Assembly (NCBI RefSeq): GCF_001668675.1
Contig: NZ_LZKQ01000120.1
Span: 1-44,658, forward strand
Direction: 5' to 3'
Length of the DNA: 44,658 nt
From: Mycobacterium asiaticum
GTDB taxonomy: Bacteria > Actinomycetota > Actinomycetes > Mycobacteriales > Mycobacteriaceae
The position numbers were made by a program, and so were the translations under genes. The notes beneath the pieces were generated by a model, which saw only the letters and a program-made list of their open reading frames with translations, ran no database searches and had not been told where the DNA came from. Positions 42,543 through 44,658 of the stretch are shown here, piece after piece (positions within the stretch are counted from its first letter, which is position 1; every line of letters starts with the position of its first letter).

Positions 42543-42604
42543 GCGCGAAGGTGCGAAGAATGCCGGCTTGCGCGGCGTGTCGCCGGACATCTATGCACGC
42601 TCGC
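42543..42604 (-). repeat. Right copy of the 62-bp inverted repeat
   Basis: This is the inverted partner of 41545-41606 (53/62 matching positions), lying upstream of the AbiEi-like start. Read on the - strand it opens with GCGAGCGTGCATAGATGTCC. It contains an ATG in frame with the AbiEi-like gene, and the left copy carries an equivalent ATG followed by a similar short peptide frame (MSGDTP..PA..APSR). Confidence 0.85.
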
Positions 42605-42633
42605 GACAAGGAGGAAGCGCGACAAGGAGGAAG
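42602..42633 (+). repeat. Tandem repeat, two exact 16-bp units
   Basis: CGCGACAAGGAGGAAG occurs twice in a row at 42602 and 42618, starting within the outer edge of the right inverted repeat. Purine-rich sequence with further partial copies (GGAAGGGCGG) continues to about 42670. It mirrors the position of the 10-bp array outside the left repeat. Confidence 0.85.
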
Positions 42634-42676
42634 GGCGGTAAGGGGAAGGACACGAAAAGGAAGGGCGGGCGAAAAC

Positions 42677-43846
42677 TCAGAAGGCGCCGGACTGCTCGAT
42701 GATGTTCACCATCACCCGTACACCGATGGCCAACGCGCGCTCGTCGAGGTCGAATGTCGGCTGGTGCAGGTCGAGCTGCGGGCCCTCCCCCGACCACACG
42801 CCCAGCCTTGCCATCGCGCCGGGGATCTCTTCGAGGTACCAGGAGAAGTCCTCGCCGCCGCCGGACTGGCGGGTGTCGGCCAGCACGTCAGGCCCGACGG
42901 CTTCGATGGCGTGGGTGAGGATCCGCGTCGAGACGTCCTCGTTGACCACCGGCGGCACGCCGCGCCGGTATTGCAGCGTGTGCTCGATCGCTAGTGGCGA
43001 CAACAACCCGGCGACGGCCTCGCGGATGATCCCTTCCAGGTCGATCCAGGTCTGCCGGCTGGCCGTGCGCACGGTCCCGGCCAGCACCCCGCTCTGCGGG
43101 ATCGCGTTGGGCGCCACCCCCGCATTGACCGCCCCCCACACCAGCACCGTGCTGTTGCGCGGGTCGATGCGTCGCGACAACACCCCGGGTAGGCCGGTGA
43201 TCACCGTGCCCAGCCCGTAGACCAGGTCGGCCGTCAGATGCGGGCGTGAAGTATGACCGCCCGGCGAGTACAGGGTGATTTCCAGCTGGTCGGCCGCGGA
43301 CGTGATGGGTCCCAGCCGCACCGCCACCTTGCCCACCTCGAGGCGGGGATCGCAGTGCAGTGCGAAGATGCGCGACACCCCGGTCAGCGCACCGGCCGCG
43401 ATCGCGTCTATCGCGCCACCGGGCATCAGCTCCTCGGCGGCCTGGAAGATCAGCCGCACCCCTACCGGCAGCTCGGGCACCGACGCCAGCGCCAACGCCG
43501 TCCCGAGCAGGATCGCGGTGTGCGCGTCATGACCGCAGGCATGGGCGATGTTCGGCATGGTCGAGGCGTACGGCGCGCCGGTGAGCTCGGCCATCGGCAG
43601 CGCGTCCATGTCGGCCCGCAGCGCGATCCTGGGCTGATGCTCGGGCCCGAAGTCGCAGGTCAACCCCGTCCCACCGGGCAACACCTTGGGGTTCAGTCCG
43701 GCGTCGCCCAGCCGCTCGGCGACGAACTGGGTGGTCGCGAACTCCTGCCGGCCCAGCTCGGGGTAGCGGTGGATGTGTCGACGCCACGCCACCAGGTCCT
43801 CGTAGTGGGCGGCCAGCCAGGATTCGGCGCTGTCGACCAGGCTCAT
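42677..43846 (-). CDS. amiA1: M20-family amidohydrolase AmiA1
   Basis: This 389-residue M20D metallo-amidohydrolase (N-acyl-amino acid/aminobenzoyl-glutamate hydrolase type) has metal and catalytic residues C104/H106 in ACGHDAHTA, E138/E139 in QAAEE, and the lid domain containing SPGGHTSRP. It removes acyl groups from amino acids or related amides in the cytoplasm; the exact substrate is unknown. Length matches Rv3305c. The ATG at 43846 overlaps the amiB1 stop (ATGA), so the two paralogues are translated together. It ends shortly after the purine-rich repeat region. Confidence 0.93.
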   Translation of the reverse strand: MSLVDSAESWLAAHYEDLVAWRRHIHRYPELGRQEFATTQFVAERLGDAGLNPKVLPGGTGLTCDFGPEHQPRIALRADMDALPMAELTGAPYASTMPNIAHACGHDAHTAILLGTALALASVPELPVGVRLIFQAAEELMPGGAIDAIAAGALTGVSRIFALHCDPRLEVGKVAVRLGPITSAADQLEITLYSPGGHTSRPHLTADLVYGLGTVITGLPGVLSRRIDPRNSTVLVWGAVNAGVAPNAIPQSGVLAGTVRTASRQTWIDLEGIIREAVAGLLSPLAIEHTLQYRRGVPPVVNEDVSTRILTHAIEAVGPDVLADTRQSGGGEDFSWYLEEIPGAMARLGVWSGEGPQLDLHQPTFDLDERALAIGVRVMVNIIEQSGAF

Positions 43847-44658
43847 GAAGCCGCCCTGCGCTGCTGTGCCGCCAGCACCCGGTCCCGCTGAGCAGGGTCC
43901 TCGGCGAGCGCGACGACCGCGCGCGCCAGCATGATGGCCCCGTCGACCACCGCCAGGTCGGCGCTGGGTCCGGCCGCGGCATCGGCGAAGGCCCGCTGAT
44001 GCACCGTCGCACCCCCGGCATCGACGCCGATGATCGGATGGATCCCCGGCAGCACGTGCGTCACATTGCCCATGTCGGTGCTGCCCAACGGCAGCCCCGC
44101 CTCGATCTCGGCCGGCACCGGTTCGCGCCCCAGCCGGCGCATCTCCGCCCGGCAGACGTCGGCCAGCCAGCGGTCCGGCCGCAGTTCCGCGTACGCCGGG
44201 CCGGCCTCTTCGATTTCGTACTCGCAGCCCGCCGCCAGCGCGCCGGCCGCGAAGCAGGCGTACATCCTGCCCTCGAGTTCACGCAGCGAATCCGACTCCA
44301 CCGCCCGCATCGCATACTTCAGCGCCGCCTGCCCCGGGATCACGTTGACCGCCTGCCCGCCGTCGGTGACGACGCCATGGGTCATCTGTCCGGGCGCCAA
44401 TTGCTGGCGCAGCAGGCCGATGGCCACCTGCGCGACAGTGACCGCGTCGGCGGCGTTGACGCCGAGATGCGGCGCGACGGCCGCATGCGACTCCTTGCCG
44501 CGGTAGTGCACGGTCACCTCGGACAGCGCCAGCGAGCGCGCGCCGGCGATATCGGACGGCCCCGGGTGCACCATCACGGCCACCGCGACGTCGTCGAACG
44601 CCCCGGCCCGCAGCATCAACTCCTTGCCACCACCGGACTCCTCGGCCGGCGTGCCCAG
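43843..44658 (-). CDS. amiB1: M20-family amidohydrolase AmiB1 (5' end outside window)
   Basis: The frame stays open to the last base of the window, giving about 271 C-terminal residues of a second M20 amidohydrolase (typical length near 390). Visible parts are the TPAEESGGGKEL catalytic glutamate region, the HYRGKESHAA lid motif and the late metal-binding loop GSTDMGNVTHVLPG. It pairs with amiA1 as in Rv3306c/Rv3305c. The N-terminal metal ligands lie beyond the window, so the activity cannot be fully checked. The two similar enzymes may have different substrates or form a heteromer; this is not shown by the sequence. Confidence 0.92.
   Translation of the reverse strand: MGTPAEESGGGKELMLRAGAFDDVAVAVMVHPGPSDIAGARSLALSEVTVHYRGKESHAAVAPHLGVNAADAVTVAQVAIGLLRQQLAPGQMTHGVVTDGGQAVNVIPGQAALKYAMRAVESDSLRELEGRMYACFAAGALAAGCEYEIEEAGPAYAELRPDRWLADVCRAEMRRLGREPVPAEIEAGLPLGSTDMGNVTHVLPGIHPIIGVDAGGATVHQRAFADAAAGPSADLAVVDGAIMLARAVVALAEDPAQRDRVLAAQQRRAAS

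Noticed and set aside
42498..42590. Extended start of the AbiEi-like gene inside the inverted repeat
   Set aside because: The extra 30 residues are coded mostly by the repeat and lack similarity to the domain; ATG 42500 fits the winged-helix start.

Overview
This window is chromosomal DNA from a Mycobacterium, most likely a slow-growing non-tuberculous species. The GC content is high and GTG/TTG starts are common. Gene order follows, from memory, the M. tuberculosis H37Rv block from about Rv3272 to Rv3306c, but with several extra genes between the conserved ones. I could not run a search, so the species is not assigned. No tRNA, rRNA, insertion sequence with a transposase, prophage or CRISPR array was seen.

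Layout. (1) 1-3981, + strand: the tail of a SAM-dependent methyltransferase, a family III CoA-transferase, and a SulP transporter fused to a beta-carbonic anhydrase. (2) 3994-7239, - strand: a tightly overlapping signalling operon encoding a receiver-PP2C phosphatase, a CHASE3 histidine kinase and a stand-alone receiver, preceded by a SigF-type promoter. (3) 7391-12445: fadE25, purE, purK, a GtrA protein, a PH-domain membrane protein and birA. (4) 12455-14023: a KstD-like flavoprotein. (5) 14097-20459, + strand: the acyl-CoA carboxylase region accD5-accE5-maf, a PNPOx-fold protein, sseA-sufE and accA3. BirA would biotinylate AccA3. (6) 20659-23479: the SigF general-stress locus, with an extra STAS protein running tail-to-tail into sigF, then rsbW (usfX), a small His-rich ORF, usfY and a membrane protein. 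(7) 23654-29704, + strand: a TetR regulator, lhr helicase and nei glycosylase. (8) 29712-33917: lpqC, a PPE protein, an orphan pstS lipoprotein and two small secreted proteins. (9) 33914-40927, - strand: atsB sulfatase, an RluA-type pseudouridine synthase, glpD2 and lpdA. (10) 40975-44658: a GGCT-like protein, an AbiEi/DUF559-type gene bracketed by 62-bp inverted repeats, and amiA1-amiB1 (amiB1 is cut by the window end).

The most interesting idea concerns SigF. Matches to the SigF promoter pattern (GTTT, 15-16 nt, GGGTAT) precede both the PP2C/kinase/receiver operon and the usfY-side membrane gene, and a one-mismatch version precedes the small ORF-rsbW-sigF unit. With the extra STAS protein next to sigF, this suggests a sensor kinase to PP2C phosphatase to anti-anti-sigma route into SigF with positive feedback. 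The second notable item is the inverted-repeat cassette at 41.5-42.6 kb.
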